Assembly: GCF_014773485.1 (NCBI RefSeq)
Contig: NZ_JACXBP010000007.1
Span: forward strand, 62,001 to 126,000
Origin: Erwinia aphidicola
Lineage (GTDB): Bacteria; Pseudomonadota; Gammaproteobacteria; Enterobacterales; Enterobacteriaceae
Direction: 5' to 3'
DNA: 64,000 nt
Below, piece by piece: positions 43,011 to 52,795 of the stretch (its first letter is position 1; each line of letters opens with the position of its first letter). Position numbers and translations under genes: made by a program. A model generated the notes under the pieces. It searched no databases and had not been told where the DNA came from. It saw nothing but the letters and a program-made list of their open reading frames with translations.

Positions 43011-44210
43011 TTACATCTGCACCAGGTTCTTAATTTTTACGTCCGGATTAACATCCGCTTCGTAATCCACGCCGTCCAGACCAAAGCCGAACAGGTGCAT
43101 GAACTCGGTTTTGTAACCAACGAAGTCAGTCAGCTGGTTCAGGTTTTCGTCAGTGACGGTTGGCCACAGTGCGGAAACCTCGTCCTGAACTTCAGGCTGC
43201 AGCTCTTTATAATCGGCACGCAGGCGGCCGGTGTCATCGAGGATCGGCGAAGCACTATACAGGCTGTCTTTAAACAGGCCGTAGACCTGCTCGATGCAGC
43301 CTTCGTGGGTGCCTTTCTCTTTCATCACTTTAAACAGCAGTGAAAGATAAAGCGGCATCACCGGGATAGCCGAACTGGCCTGGGTCACTACCGCTTTCAG
43401 TACGGAAACGCGTGCGTCGCCGTTACCGTGCGCGGCCAGCTTGTCGCGAATGGAAAGAACGCGTTTATCGAGATCTTTCTTCGCTTCACCAATTGAGCCG
43501 TTCCAGTAGATATCATGGGTGATCTGCTCGCCCAGATAGGTGAAGGCAGTAGTTTTAGCGCCGTCGGCCAGAACACCCGCTTCCATCAGCGCGTCGATCC
43601 ACATCTGCCAATCTTCACCACCCATAACCGCGACGGTGCCTTCGATCTCTTCCTGAGAAGCCGGTTCCAGGGAGACGTCGGTGATGGTTTCTTTATCGGT
43701 GTTCAGCCCACGGGTCACCAGCGGCTTGCCGATTGGCTTCAGGGTAGAGTTAAACACTTCACCGGTGGTTGGGTGGGTACGGCGTGGCGCGGCCAGGCTG
43801 TAAACCACCAGGTCAACCTGACCCAGATCCTGCTTAATCATCTCAATGGTTTTCTGTTTCACCGCGTCGGAGTAGGCGTCACCGTTGATGCTTTTGGCAT
43901 ACAGGCCTTTCTCCTCGGCAAACTCTTCGAACGCCGCAGAGTTGTACCAGCCTGCGGTGGCGGTTTTATTCTCTTCGCCGGCACGTTCAAAGAACACGCC
44001 CAGCGTATCTGCACCGCAGCCAAACGCCGCAGAGATACGCGCCGCCAGGCCGTAACCCGTCGAGGCGCCAATCACCAGAACTTTTTTCGGGCCGGAAGCG
44101 ATCTCGCCCTGTTGGGTGACGTATTCGATCTGTTTTTTGACGTTAGCTTTGCAACCCGCCGGATGGGCAGTAATACAGATGAAGCCACGGATGCGTGGTT
44201 TAATAATCAT
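43011..44210 (-). CDS. fabV: Enoyl-ACP reductase FabV
   Basis: A 399-residue enoyl-[acyl-carrier-protein]/trans-2-enoyl-CoA reductase. It opens [20 protein letters not shown], has the NAD-binding [13 protein letters not shown] near residue 49 and ends with [19 protein letters not shown], all typical of FabV. The active-site Tyr-x8-Lys pair lies in the [24 protein letters not shown] region. It completes the last step of each fatty-acid elongation cycle; FabV enzymes are known for low sensitivity to triclosan. The ribosome site GAGG ends seven bases before ATG and lies inside a short upstream reading frame whose stop overlaps the ATG. Confidence 0.93.
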   Translation of the reverse strand: MIIKPRIRGFICITAHPAGCKANVKKQIEYVTQQGEIASGPKKVLVIGASTGYGLAARISAAFGCGADTLGVFFERAGEENKTATAGWYNSAAFEEFAEEKGLYAKSINGDAYSDAVKQKTIEMIKQDLGQVDLVVYSLAAPRRTHPTTGEVFNSTLKPIGKPLVTRGLNTDKETITDVSLEPASQEEIEGTVAVMGGEDWQMWIDALMEAGVLADGAKTTAFTYLGEQITHDIYWNGSIGEAKKDLDKRVLSIRDKLAAHGNGDARVSVLKAVVTQASSAIPVMPLYLSLLFKVMKEKGTHEGCIEQVYGLFKDSLYSASPILDDTGRLRADYKELQPEVQDEVSALWPTVTDENLNQLTDFVGYKTEFMHLFGFGLDGVDYEADVNPDVKIKNLVQM

Positions 44211-44263
44211 ATTGACCTCAGTTTATGAAACTTTTTCATTAACTTTTTCATTAACTTTCTCAT
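44207..44263 (-). CDS. Possible 18-codon upstream ORF (leader) of fabV, built of 12-bp repeats
   Basis: On the minus strand an ATG at 44263 opens 18 codons reading [18 protein letters not shown]. The TGA overlaps the fabV ATG as ATGA, a layout that favours coupling. The frame is made of three 12-bp units (44229-44264, AACTTTTTCATT on the plus strand), so every change in copy number keeps the frame and adds MKKL. No convincing ribosome site precedes it. It could be a real leader peptide or a chance result of the repeats; expression is untested. Confidence 0.4.
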   Translation of the reverse strand: MRKLMKKLMKKFHKLRSI

Positions 44264-44357
44264 GAAATAAGGGCGTCAGAATAGCGCGTAAAGCGGTTCA
44301 GGCAAAGTGCGGAAGCGCCGATCTGCCGCTTCGGCTTACTCTGTAAGCGCCAGTTGC

Positions 44358-45698
44358 TTACGGATTAAGCGCTTTTAGTGCGCTGGCCTGATACTGCGCC
44401 ATCTCCGCAGGCGGCACCATGCCGCCGCCGGTCGCCCAGACTAAGTGCGTCGCACCGGCCAGCGCCGCTGCACTGATGCCCTGCTGAGCCAGCTTTTCAG
44501 GCTGCGCGCTGATACGCCACGGCCCTGCCATTCCCGCCAGCGCCGACGGTTCCAGCGCCAGCTGTTCATGCTGATACAGCAGCCCGAGCAGCGCATACAT
44601 TTCTTCGTCACTGAGAGTATAAAAGGCGCTTAGCAAACGCTCCATTGCGCGGCCCACAAAACCGGAGGCGCGCCCGACCGCCAGACCGTCCGCTGCGGTA
44701 CGGTTGTCGATTCCCAGATCCTGTACCGCGATCTCATCATGCAGGCCGGTGTGTACGCCCAGCAGCATGCACGGAGAGTGCGTCGGCTCGGCAAAGATGC
44801 AGTGCACGCTGTCGCCAAAGGCCAGCTTAAGGCCAAACGCCACGCCGCCGGGGCCACCGCCGACGCCGCACGGCAGATAGACCAGCAGCGGATGCTGTGC
44901 ATCAACCCGGATATTTTCCGCAGCAAACTGCTGCTTCAGCCGTTCCCCGGCCACCGCATAGCCAAGAAACAGGTTATGGGAGTTCTCGTCGTCGATAAAG
45001 AAACAGTGCGGATCGGACTCGGCCTGACGGCGCCCTTCCGCCACCGCCACGCCGTAATCCTGCTGATACTCCACCACCTTTACGCCGTGCTCGCGCAGCT
45101 TCTGCTTTTTCCACGCGCGCGCATCCGCCGACATGTGGACCGTGACATCAAAACCGAGGCTGGCACTGATAATCCCGATCGACAGGCCAAGATTTCCGGT
45201 CGAGCCGACGGCAATACGCCGCTGGCTGAAAAACTGGCGCAGCGGCGCGGAAGCAAGGCAGGCATAGTTATCCGTCTCCTTCAGCAGCCCGGCATCGATT
45301 GCCAGCTTTTCCGCATGTGCCAGCACTTCATAGATGCCGCCGCGGGCCTTAATCGAGCCCGACACCGGCAGGTGGCTATCTTTCTTTAACCACAAACTGC
45401 CGGGCAGCGCGTGCTGATAGCGTGCATCAAGCACCGGTTGTAAGCGGGTCAGCGGGCAAATTTCCGACTCAATGATGCCGTTGCTGGCGCGCGTTTCCGG
45501 GAATACCTGCATCAGGTAAGGAGCAAAACGCGCCAGCCGGGCGCTGGCTTCCACCACCTGTTCACGCGTCAGGCCGACGTGCGCATAGCCCTGTGCCAGC
45601 GTCGTGGCTTTAGGGTTGAACCAGGTAACCGGTTGTAAGGCACACAGCTGATTAACCAGTGGAAAATTCTGCCTGACCTGTTCTGCATCCATTAACAT
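44358..45698 (-). CDS. dsdA: D-serine ammonia-lyase DsdA
   Basis: A PLP-dependent lyase of 446 residues, near E. coli DsdA (442). It degrades D-serine to pyruvate and ammonia. The Schiff-base Lys is in [14 protein letters not shown] (about residue 119), the phosphate-binding region in [11 protein letters not shown], and [14 protein letters not shown] is a glycine-rich loop near the C-terminal half. I start at the first ATG (45698), with AGGAG eight bases upstream; a second ATG two codons on is possible. No dsdX or dsdC neighbour is present, unlike in E. coli, so it may be constitutive or controlled from elsewhere. Confidence 0.92.
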   Translation of the reverse strand: MLMDAEQVRQNFPLVNQLCALQPVTWFNPKATTLAQGYAHVGLTREQVVEASARLARFAPYLMQVFPETRASNGIIESEICPLTRLQPVLDARYQHALPGSLWLKKDSHLPVSGSIKARGGIYEVLAHAEKLAIDAGLLKETDNYACLASAPLRQFFSQRRIAVGSTGNLGLSIGIISASLGFDVTVHMSADARAWKKQKLREHGVKVVEYQQDYGVAVAEGRRQAESDPHCFFIDDENSHNLFLGYAVAGERLKQQFAAENIRVDAQHPLLVYLPCGVGGGPGGVAFGLKLAFGDSVHCIFAEPTHSPCMLLGVHTGLHDEIAVQDLGIDNRTAADGLAVGRASGFVGRAMERLLSAFYTLSDEEMYALLGLLYQHEQLALEPSALAGMAGPWRISAQPEKLAQQGISAAALAGATHLVWATGGGMVPPAEMAQYQASALKALNP

Positions 45699-46097
45699 GG
45701 TGACTTCTCCTGTGGTGGTGGGGTGATGGCCGATTTATGCTTAAACAATGGGAAAAACAGTCATTAGCGCCAAAGTTTGATCGCATTCAAATTTCTGAAA
45801 AATATAAAGAAAAAACCAGATATGCAGTTTATCTGCATAACTACCGCCTGCCAACTGTCGGTCTGTAAAGTCAGCGCAGTTTTACCCGCTAACTATGCAG
45901 TTAGTCATGCTGAATTGCGCTTAAAACACAGGATTTCACATTTATTTAAAAACTTTGAAACCTTTTTTTGATGTTAAATTAGCGGCGACTTAGTGAGATT
46001 CACTGAGTCATCCACGGTATGACAGTATTTATAACTAAGAGCTCCCCGCACGGCATTTGCCCCTGACGGACAGGCTCTACACATATGAAGGTTTGTT
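45699..46097. other. Divergent promoter region of dsdA and glutamate dehydrogenase
   Basis: About 400 bp without a convincing gene. An inverted repeat TATGCAG/CTGCATA around TTTAT lies at 45821-45839, and a third half-site TATGCAG occurs near 45894. Further right the DNA is AT-rich with TTGAAA near 45955. A small 64-codon frame through this region has no ribosome site or similarity I recognise. Confidence 0.4.
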
Positions 46098-47372
46098 ATG
46101 GAAAAGCTCTCTTACGTTTCTGAAGGCAGCAAGACGGCCTGGTCAACCTATCTGCAGCAGATCGATCGCGTCGCGCCGTATCTCGGCGACCTGTCGCGCT
46201 GGGTGGATACCCTGCGTCATCCGAAACGTGCACTGATTGTAGACATTCCGCTGCAAATGGACGACGGCAGCATCCGCCACTTCGAAGGCTTCCGCGTGCA
46301 GCACAACCTGTCGCGCGGCCCGGGTAAAGGCGGTATTCGTTACCATCCTAATGTGGATCTTAATGAAGTCATGGCGCTTTCTGCGTGGATGACGATCAAA
46401 TGTGCGGCGGTTAACCTGCCGTATGGCGGCGCCAAGGGCGGGATCCGCGTTGACCCCTTTGCGCTGTCGGAAGGCGAGCTCGAGCGCCTGACGCGCCGCT
46501 ACACCAGCGAAATTGGCCTGATCATCGGCCCGCAAAAAGATATTCCTGCGCCGGACGTTGGCACCAACGCTAAAGTGATGGCGTGGATGATGGACACCTA
46601 TTCAATGAATCACGGCACCACCATCACGGGCGTTGTGACCGGTAAGCCTATCCACCTTGGTGGTTCACTGGGGCGCGAAAAAGCCACCGGGCGCGGCGTA
46701 TTTATTACCGGCCGTGAAGTGGCACGCCGCAGCGGCATTGAAATTGAAGGTGCGCGAGTTGCCGTGCAGGGCTTTGGTAACGTCGGTAGCGAAGCAGCGC
46801 GCCTGTTTAACGATGCCGGGGCGCGCGTGGTAGCGATTCAGGACCACAGCGCCACGCTGTTCAACGCGGCAGGCATCGACCTGGTCGCGCTGAGTGAGTG
46901 GCAGGCAGCCAATAAAAAGATTGCCGGATTCAGCGGCGCAGACGTTATCAGCGATGAGGCATTCTGGGACGTAGAAATGGAGATTCTGATCCCTGCCGCG
47001 CTGGAAGGTCAGATCACCCGTCAGCGCGCGGAAAAACTGCACTGCCGCATCGTGCTGGAAGGCGCAAACGGCCCAACCTTCCCGGAAGCCGATGACGTGC
47101 TGGCCTCACGCGGTATTACCGTCGTGCCGGACGTCGTGTGTAACGCCGGGGGCGTAACCGTCAGCTACTTTGAGTGGGTGCAGGATATGGCCAGCTTCTT
47201 CTGGAGCGAGGACGAAATTAATGAGCGCATGGATAAGCTTATGACCGAAGCGATGGTCCACGTCTGGGATAAAGCGCGTGAGAAGACGTGCAGCCTGCGC
47301 ACCGCCGCCTATATCGTGGCGTGCGAGCGCATCCTGATGGCACGTAAGGATCGCGGGATCTATCCGGGTTAA
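46098..47372 (+). CDS. Glutamate dehydrogenase, NAD-type Glu/Leu/Phe/Val dehydrogenase family
   Basis: A 424-residue glutamate dehydrogenase. The substrate region has [13 protein letters not shown] (glutamate-binding Lys area) and [15 protein letters not shown] with the catalytic Lys, while the nucleotide fold has [17 protein letters not shown], without the usual NADPH-type arginine pattern, so NAD is likely. It differs from the NADP-type GdhA (447 residues) of E. coli and resembles beta-proteobacterial and Bacillus-type enzymes, which mainly act in glutamate breakdown. GAAGGTTTGTT precedes ATG. A strong terminator follows. Its place beside dsdA suggests ammonia- and keto-acid-releasing catabolism. 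Confidence 0.88.
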   Translation: MEKLSYVSEGSKTAWSTYLQQIDRVAPYLGDLSRWVDTLRHPKRALIVDIPLQMDDGSIRHFEGFRVQHNLSRGPGKGGIRYHPNVDLNEVMALSAWMTIKCAAVNLPYGGAKGGIRVDPFALSEGELERLTRRYTSEIGLIIGPQKDIPAPDVGTNAKVMAWMMDTYSMNHGTTITGVVTGKPIHLGGSLGREKATGRGVFITGREVARRSGIEIEGARVAVQGFGNVGSEAARLFNDAGARVVAIQDHSATLFNAAGIDLVALSEWQAANKKIAGFSGADVISDEAFWDVEMEILIPAALEGQITRQRAEKLHCRIVLEGANGPTFPEADDVLASRGITVVPDVVCNAGGVTVSYFEWVQDMASFFWSEDEINERMDKLMTEAMVHVWDKAREKTCSLRTAAYIVACERILMARKDRGIYPG

Positions 47373-47424
47373 GAGCAATATAGCCCCTCAAAAACCGTAT
47401 TGATGTAGGGTTGGCTCGAAGAAT

Positions 47425-47455
47425 GGCAGGCTCCTTTAGGAACCTGCCTTTTTTT
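47425..47455 (+). terminator. Terminator of the glutamate dehydrogenase gene
   Basis: GGCAGG pairs with CCTGCC around TCC/GGA inner pairing and is followed by TTTTTTT. Its T-run touches the stop codon of the convergent gene at 47454. Confidence 0.88.
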
Positions 47456-47879
47456 AGATCTTTTCCGCCCGGGCGTCCGCTTCGGCCTGCTGGTAACGCT
47501 GCTTAAATGCCTCGTTCTCTTCGACCAGGCGCAGCGCCGCCTCGATCAGTTCATTCTGCACCAGCGTATCGGCACCGTCGCTGGTGGCCCAGTGAATGTA
47601 CATCACGCACAGTGCCGCAACTTGCAGCTGCTCGCCCTCTTCATTGCTGCCGTCAAACTGATATTCGGCCAGCGACCAGCGGTAAATTTCAGCGACAAAT
47701 GGCATATCACCACTTTCATCCAGCGCGGGTAAGGTGGCGAACAGTTCCAGCATCTCCGGGGTGGCGACGTAGTTCTGGCGGCCAACGGCATCCAGCTGGC
47801 GTCCGTGGGCGCGGGCCTTATTGGCCTGTTTGGCTTTCAGTTTGGCGCGTTTGTTACGTTTATCCTGTTTGGTGCTCAC
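47454..47879 (-). CDS. Conserved hypothetical protein with a basic N-terminus
   Basis: A 141-residue soluble protein I do not recognise. Residues 1-27 are strikingly basic (KQDKRNKRAKLKAKQANKARAHGR), which could bind nucleic acid, and the remainder is acidic and helical (EIYRWSLAEYQFDGSNEEGEQLQ and EALRLVEENEAFKQRYQQ). No signal peptide or membrane helix is present. It ends at a shared terminator T-run and is followed 48 bp upstream on its 5' side by the DUF441 gene. Similar small proteins occur in Pantoea and Erwinia as far as I recall, but function is unknown. Confidence 0.6.
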   Translation of the reverse strand: MSTKQDKRNKRAKLKAKQANKARAHGRQLDAVGRQNYVATPEMLELFATLPALDESGDMPFVAEIYRWSLAEYQFDGSNEEGEQLQVAALCVMYIHWATSDGADTLVQNELIEAALRLVEENEAFKQRYQQAEADARAEKI

Positions 47880-47927
47880 GGCTTTTCTCTGTCAGTAAAA
47901 AATTGGGCGGCAGGATAACATATCTGG

Positions 47928-48374
47928 TCAGGATTTCCCGATCATCAGCGACACCAGCCCGGCGGCAATCAGCGGCCCGACCGGCACGCCGCGAAACAGC
48001 GAGACGCCGATAATGGTGCCGATCAGCAGCCCACCAACGACGGTAGGCTGGCTGCTCATCAGCTGCACGCCGCGCCCGCCAACCCATGAAACGAAAATGC
48101 CCACCGCGATTGCCAGCAGCGATTTCCAGTTCAGGAACGAGTGCATCAGCGTGGTGGATGGCAGCGAACCGCTGGCAATCGGCGCCATCACGCCAATGGT
48201 CAGGATAATGATCCCCACCGTGACGCCCTGCTTCTCAATCCACGGGAAGGTTTGCTGCAGCGGCGTCATGCGAATGGCAACCAGCACCAGCAGCGCAATG
48301 GTGACGGTGAGGTTGTGGCTGAAGTAGCTCAGGGCGGCAAGGAACAGCAGAATAGCGAGGGTCAAATCGAACAT
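47928..48374 (-). CDS. yeaL: DUF441 family membrane protein, YeaL-like
   Basis: A 148-residue inner-membrane protein with four hydrophobic segments (about 5-30, 50-70, 85-105 and 113-143). The [22 protein letters not shown] and [25 protein letters not shown] stretches are characteristic of DUF441/YeaL proteins. Function is not established. No operon partner is evident beyond the neighbouring hypothetical gene, which starts 49 bp downstream on the same strand. Confidence 0.85.
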   Translation of the reverse strand: MFDLTLAILLFLAALSYFSHNLTVTIALLVLVAIRMTPLQQTFPWIEKQGVTVGIIILTIGVMAPIASGSLPSTTLMHSFLNWKSLLAIAVGIFVSWVGGRGVQLMSSQPTVVGGLLIGTIIGVSLFRGVPVGPLIAAGLVSLMIGKS

Positions 48375-48492
48375 TTTTTACCTGATAACAGTTTCGCAAC
48401 AAAGTGGTGAGCACAGCATAAAGAATTTTTTCAGCAACTCACCCTTTTTTTTCCGCCACGCCGCGGGCGTGACCCGCGCCCGCTTCAGGCAA

Positions 48493-49125
48493 TCAGTGGC
48501 TGGCATCAATCGCGGCCTGAAGGCTGACCTGCGGGCCACTCAGCACCGCCAGCGTACTGTTAATAAAGCGCTCCGCCCCGCTCATCGACGCCTGCGCCAG
48601 CACGATACAGCCCAGGGTGCATTCCGGACGTTGCTGAATATAGTGCGCAATTTCCTGATGATAGCCGTCAATGTCGCCCTGATTGAACCAGGCCCACGCG
48701 CGCGGAATCAGTTCGATCACCAGCCGTTCACCGGGAATAAAGGCGCTAAATAGCTGGGTGGTGGAGGCCAGCGTCGAGCTGGCGGTACAGAGCACCAGTA
48801 TCGTGCCGTGATAGCGCGAGGCGATTTTCGCCAGCGTGGCATCAATGCGCACCACCGGTTTGCTGAAGGCGACCTCGTATGCCGCCACCCCAAGCGTGGT
48901 GCAGGTGACAATCACCGCATCCGCCTGCTGACACAGCTCTTCAATGGCCTGGCGCGTGGCGGCTGCGATCTCCGGGGTGACATGCTGCTGCTCAATGGCT
49001 TGATCAAAAAGTTCACTCTCCACCCGGTGCAGCAGCTGGACGTCTTCATAGCCGAGCGCGCCGAGCGACTGCTCGAACACTTCTATATTGCTTCTGGCCG
49101 CGTGCAGGCAGGCAATGATGGTCAT
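48493..49125 (-). CDS. Aspartate/glutamate racemase superfamily protein with one catalytic cysteine
   Basis: A 210-residue protein of the Asp/Glu/hydantoin racemase fold. The first active-site Cys lies in VIVTCTTLGVAAYEVAF (about residue 74). In the second half, where homologues have a G/C-x-M motif with the second Cys, the sequence is LGCIVLAQASMSG, with Gln at the expected position. The Cys five residues earlier may or may not substitute. It may therefore be a decarboxylase- or isomerase-like member rather than a racemase. It is divergent from hpxO, which suggests a purine-related role, such as processing allantoin or hydantoin, but this is inference. AAAGGAG precedes the ATG. Confidence 0.7.
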   Translation of the reverse strand: MTIIACLHAARSNIEVFEQSLGALGYEDVQLLHRVESELFDQAIEQQHVTPEIAAATRQAIEELCQQADAVIVTCTTLGVAAYEVAFSKPVVRIDATLAKIASRYHGTILVLCTASSTLASTTQLFSAFIPGERLVIELIPRAWAWFNQGDIDGYHQEIAHYIQQRPECTLGCIVLAQASMSGAERFINSTLAVLSGPQVSLQAAIDASH

Positions 49126-49222
49126 GGCCGCATCTCCTTTAACGTTGAAATGCTACTGTGGCAAATATCACAAAAAATGCCAGTAAAAAGGGCCTCTCTG
49201 AGAACGAATGTTTCACCCGATA

Positions 49223-49239
49223 AGCACCGCCGTGGTGCA
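49223..49239. promoter_or_regulatory. Candidate NtrC site upstream of hpxO
   Basis: AGCACC-N5-GGTGCA matches 11 of 12 bases of the NtrC consensus TGCACC-N5-GGTGCA. Its centre is about 126 bp upstream of the start predicted from the sigma-54 promoter, the usual enhancer distance. The region is shared with the divergent racemase-like gene. A further TGCACC lies at 49241-49246. Confidence 0.6.
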
Positions 49240-49331
49240 CTGCACCGTATTTGTTCGCCACCTCCCTGCAACCTTTGTTTCAACAACCGCATTGTTCGCC
49301 TGCTGGCGGCACTTTTTGTCTCATAAGAAAC

Positions 49332-49347
49332 TGGTATGGAAATTGCT
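49332..49347 (+). promoter_or_regulatory. Candidate sigma-54 promoter of hpxO
   Basis: TGGTAT-N5-TTGCT, with GG and GC exactly ten bases apart and a TTT after it, fits the -24/-12 consensus TGGCAC-N5-TTGCW (8 of 11). The predicted start near 49357 leaves about 22 bases before the hpxO ATG. Confidence 0.6.
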
Positions 49348-49378
49348 TTTATTTACTCATGACGCAAAGGAGAGACAG

Positions 49379-50536
49379 ATGAAAGCAATTATCATAGGTG
49401 CCGGTATTGGCGGTATGTGTGCGGCGATTGCGCTGCGGCGCGGCGGCATTGAGTGCGAGGTGTTCGAGGCGGTGAAAGAGATCAAACCGGTAGGTGCGGC
49501 GATCTCAGTCTGGCCAAACGGAGTGAAATGCCTCAACTATCTGGGGATGAGAGAAGCCCTGCGCGCCATTGGCGGTCCGATGCAGATGATGGCCTACAAA
49601 GACGGGTACAGCGCGGAAACTCTGACCCGCTTCAGCCTTGACCCGCTGGTTAAGGATTCCGGCGAGCGCCCGTATCCGGTAGCGCGTGCCGAGCTTCAGG
49701 CGATGCTGTTGGATACCTGGGGGCGCGACTCTGTTCAGTTCGGCAAACGGGTGGTCAGCGTGGAAGAAAAAAGTGACGGTGTCACTGCTTACTTCGACGA
49801 TGGTTCAGAAGCACACGGCGACCTGCTGATCGCCTGCGACGGCACCCACTCGGCGATCCGCCAGCACGTGCTGGGTTATGCCACCGAGCGCCGTTACGCG
49901 GGCTACGTAAACTGGAACGGCCTGGTGGAGATTGATGAATCACTGGCTCCGGGCGACCAGTGGACCACCTTTGTCGGTGAAGGCAAGCGCGTTTCGCTGA
50001 TGCCGGTAGCGGGCAACCGCTTCTATTTCTTCTTCGACGTGCCGCTGCCAAAAGGGCTGGCGCAAGACCGCAGCACCCTGCGCAGCGATCTGAAGGGGTA
50101 TTTCTCCGGCTGGGCCGCGCCGGTGCAGCAGCTGATTGAACGGCTGAACCCGGAAACCACTAACCGCGTGGAGATCCACGATATCGAACCTTTTGCGCAG
50201 CTGGTTAAAGGCCGGGTAGCGCTGCTGGGCGATGCGGCACACAGCACCACGCCGGATATCGGCCAGGGCGGCTGTGCGGCGATGGAGGATGCGGTGGTGC
50301 TGGCGATGATGCTGCACAGCAATTCGCTGGGCATTGAAGATGCGCTGCTGCGCTATCAGGACAAGCGCGCCGGGCGGGTAAAGGATCTGGTGCTGAAGGC
50401 GCGTAAGCGCTGTGATGTTACCCACGCCAAAGAGCCAGCGGTGACCGCAGAGTGGTACGCGGGGCTGCGCGAGGAGACTGGCGAGCGCATCCTGAACGGC
50501 ATGTGCGAAACCATCCAGGGCGGTCCGCTGGCCTAG
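49379..50536 (+). CDS. hpxO: FAD-dependent urate hydroxylase HpxO
   Basis: A 385-residue flavoprotein hydroxylase almost the length of Klebsiella HpxO (384). The FAD motif IIGAGIGGMCAAIALRRGGI starts at residue 5, DGTHSAIR lies in the middle and the second FAD motif is LLGDAAHSTTPDIGQGGCAA near residue 285. It converts urate to 5-hydroxyisourate with NADH and oxygen. The ATG at 49379 is chosen over a longer frame because AAAGGAGAGACAG precedes it and the flavin fold starts there. The guaD-xdhABC operon 3-9 kb away supplies urate. The 5-hydroxyisourate hydrolase and OHCU decarboxylase are not in the window. Confidence 0.9.
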   Translation: MKAIIIGAGIGGMCAAIALRRGGIECEVFEAVKEIKPVGAAISVWPNGVKCLNYLGMREALRAIGGPMQMMAYKDGYSAETLTRFSLDPLVKDSGERPYPVARAELQAMLLDTWGRDSVQFGKRVVSVEEKSDGVTAYFDDGSEAHGDLLIACDGTHSAIRQHVLGYATERRYAGYVNWNGLVEIDESLAPGDQWTTFVGEGKRVSLMPVAGNRFYFFFDVPLPKGLAQDRSTLRSDLKGYFSGWAAPVQQLIERLNPETTNRVEIHDIEPFAQLVKGRVALLGDAAHSTTPDIGQGGCAAMEDAVVLAMMLHSNSLGIEDALLRYQDKRAGRVKDLVLKARKRCDVTHAKEPAVTAEWYAGLREETGERILNGMCETIQGGPLA

Positions 50537-50559
50537 CCCGCGATTTGCCCCTGTAAGCA

Positions 50560-50586
50560 GGGCCGATCGAAACAGAAGATCGGCCC
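50560..50586. repeat. REP-like hairpin after hpxO
   Basis: GGGCCGATC pairs with GATCGGCCC around nine bases, a variant of the GGCCGACC unit of the 96-bp array. It lies between convergent hpxO and dcp and may mark transcript ends. Confidence 0.65.
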
Positions 50587-50593
50587 CTGGGCG

Positions 50594-52732
50594 TTATTCT
50601 TGCAAACCCCGGTTGCGCAGCATCGGTTCGATCTCCGGGTCACGCCCGCGCCAGTCGTGGTAGAGCTGCTTCAGATCTTCGCTGTTGCCGCGTGACAGCA
50701 CTTTGTCACGGAAGCGCTGACCATTTTCCCGCGTCAGGCCGCCGTGCTCTTCAAACCACGCAAAGCCATCATCCGCCAGCATTTCGGTCCACAGATAGGC
50801 GTAATAACCGGCGGCGTAGCCGTTACCCCAGATATGCTGGAAGTAGCTGGAGCGATAGCGCGGCGGCACGGCGGCCAGGTTGATTTTCTCCTCGCTCAGC
50901 GCGTGCTGTTCAAACTCATCGGTTTTCTGCACTGGCTGGTCGGCATGCAGCCCGTGCCAGTGCTGATCGAGCAGCGCGGCGGCCAGCAGCTCGCTCATGT
51001 CATAGCCTTTGTTGAAGGTGCTGGCACGCAGCATCTTATCGCGCAGCGCCGCTGGCATCGGCTCCCCGCTCTGGTAGTGGCGGGCGAAGTGGCTGAACAC
51101 CTGCTGGTTGCTGGCCCAGTGCTCGTTAAACTGCGACGGGAACTCAACAAAATCACGCGGCGTCTCGGTGCCGGACAGGCTGGCGTAGCGCTGGTCGGCG
51201 AACATGCCGTGCAGCGCATGACCAAACTCGTGGAACATCGTAATCACATCATCCCACGACAGCAGCGCAGGCTGGCCGGGCGACGGCTTGCTGAAGTTCG
51301 CCACGTTGTAAATCACCGGCTTACTGCCCAGCAGCGTCGACTGCTCGACAAAGTTGCCCATCCACGCGCCGCCGCCTTTGTTATCACGCTTGAACCAGTC
51401 GGCGTAAAACAGCGCCAGCGGCGTGCCGTCTTTATCCAGCACTTCATACACTTTGACATCCGGGTGATAGACCGGCAGATCGGGGCGTGGCTTAAAGGTA
51501 ATGCCGTACAGCTGAGTCGCGGCATAGAACACGCCGTTCTCCAGCACGTTGTTCAGTTCGAAGTAAGGTTTGATCTGCGCCTCGTCGAGGTCATATTTGG
51601 CGCGGCGCACCTGCTCGGCGTAGAACAGCCAGTCCCACGGCGCCAGGGTAAAACCGCCCTGCTGCTGGTCGATGACCGCCTGGATATCTGCCGCTTCACG
51701 CCCGGCGCGCGCGGTGGCTGCCGGGACAATCTGGCGCATAAAATCGAGCGCGGCCTGCGGGGTTTTCGCCATCTGATCCTGCAGCTTCCAGGCGGCGTAG
51801 CTGTCGAAGCCCAGCAGTTTGGCCTGCTGCGCCCGCACCTGCGCCAGCCGGGCAATCAGCTCGCGCGTGTCGTTGGCGTCACCTTTTTCGGCGCGCGTCC
51901 AGCTGGCCTGATACAGTTTTTCACGCGTCGCGCGCGCGCTCAGGGTTTGCAGGTCCGGCTGCTGGGTGGTGTTTTGCAGGGTCAGGAGCCACTGGTTGCT
52001 CAGCCCGCGCGCCTGGGCCGCATCGGCCGCTGCGGCAATTTCTCCGGCGCTCAGTCCGGCCAGCGGCTGCTCGCTGCTGAACAGGACGCCGCCCGCTTTG
52101 GTGGCGGCCAGCAGGCGGTTGGTGAAGCGGGTGCTGAGCGTGGCAGACTCCTGATTCAGCGCTTTGAGCTGAGTTTTATCCGCGTCGGAAAGCTGCGCTC
52201 CGGCCAGTTCAAACGCCTGCCAGGTGACCTCTGTCAGCCGCAGCGACTCCGCATCCAGCTTCAGCTGCTGGCGCTGCTGATACACCGCGTCCAGCCTGGC
52301 GAACAGCTTGCCGTTGAGGTGAATATCGTCGTCGAGCGCCGCCAGTTTTGGCGACATCTCCTCATCCAGCGCCTGCAGTTCATCACTGGTATTGCCGGAG
52401 GTCATCGCGCTGAAAACGTTATACACGCGTGCCAGGCTCTGACCGCTCTGCTCCAGCGCCAGGTATGTATTTTCAAAGGTCGGTGCGGCCGGGTTGTCGG
52501 CGATGCGGGCGATTTCGGCGCGCTTTTCCGCTATCGCCGCTTCCAGTGCCGGGCGATAGTCGGCACTGTGGATCTTGTCGAAGGGCGGTGCCTGGAACGG
52601 CAATGTACTGGCCTTGCTGAACGGGTTATCTTGCTGTCTCTGCATCTGCTGATGTTCCTTTTGCGATTCTGCCGCCTGCACGCTGGCGGTGACTGCCATA
52701 CTGATGGCCCAGACTAACGGTGCAATCCTCAT
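50594..52732 (-). CDS. dcp: Peptidyl-dipeptidase Dcp (M3 metallopeptidase)
   Basis: A 712-residue M3 family peptidase that removes C-terminal dipeptides. The zinc motif HEFGHALHG lies near residue 500, with the third ligand Glu in SQFNEH about 25 residues on, and NPFSKASTLPFQAPPF opens the mature part as in E. coli Dcp (681 residues). Here an extra 30 residues begin with a plausible signal peptide (MRIAPLVWAISMAVTASVQAA), so the protein is probably periplasmic. It lies between hpxO and xdhC but is a general peptidase rather than a purine enzyme; the dcp-ydfG neighbourhood of E. coli has been split here by the purine genes. Confidence 0.9.
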   Translation of the reverse strand: MRIAPLVWAISMAVTASVQAAESQKEHQQMQRQQDNPFSKASTLPFQAPPFDKIHSADYRPALEAAIAEKRAEIARIADNPAAPTFENTYLALEQSGQSLARVYNVFSAMTSGNTSDELQALDEEMSPKLAALDDDIHLNGKLFARLDAVYQQRQQLKLDAESLRLTEVTWQAFELAGAQLSDADKTQLKALNQESATLSTRFTNRLLAATKAGGVLFSSEQPLAGLSAGEIAAAADAAQARGLSNQWLLTLQNTTQQPDLQTLSARATREKLYQASWTRAEKGDANDTRELIARLAQVRAQQAKLLGFDSYAAWKLQDQMAKTPQAALDFMRQIVPAATARAGREAADIQAVIDQQQGGFTLAPWDWLFYAEQVRRAKYDLDEAQIKPYFELNNVLENGVFYAATQLYGITFKPRPDLPVYHPDVKVYEVLDKDGTPLALFYADWFKRDNKGGGAWMGNFVEQSTLLGSKPVIYNVANFSKPSPGQPALLSWDDVITMFHEFGHALHGMFADQRYASLSGTETPRDFVEFPSQFNEHWASNQQVFSHFARHYQSGEPMPAALRDKMLRASTFNKGYDMSELLAAALLDQHWHGLHADQPVQKTDEFEQHALSEEKINLAAVPPRYRSSYFQHIWGNGYAAGYYAYLWTEMLADDGFAWFEEHGGLTRENGQRFRDKVLSRGNSEDLKQLYHDWRGRDPEIEPMLRNRGLQE

Positions 52733-52795
52733 AACTTTACCCTCATCCCTGTTGACGAATCACCAGCTTAGGCGCAGATGCGCCGGGTTGCAAAG

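Noticed and set aside
45777..45971. 64-codon frame in the dsdA-glutamate dehydrogenase gap
   Set aside because: No ribosome site, no signal peptide or domain, and composition typical of AT-rich promoter DNA.
50744..52717. Very long open frame (657 codons) on the strand opposite dcp
   Set aside because: It mirrors dcp exactly, is rich in Arg, Gln and His as expected of an antisense frame in GC-rich DNA, and contains no recognisable domain or ribosome site.
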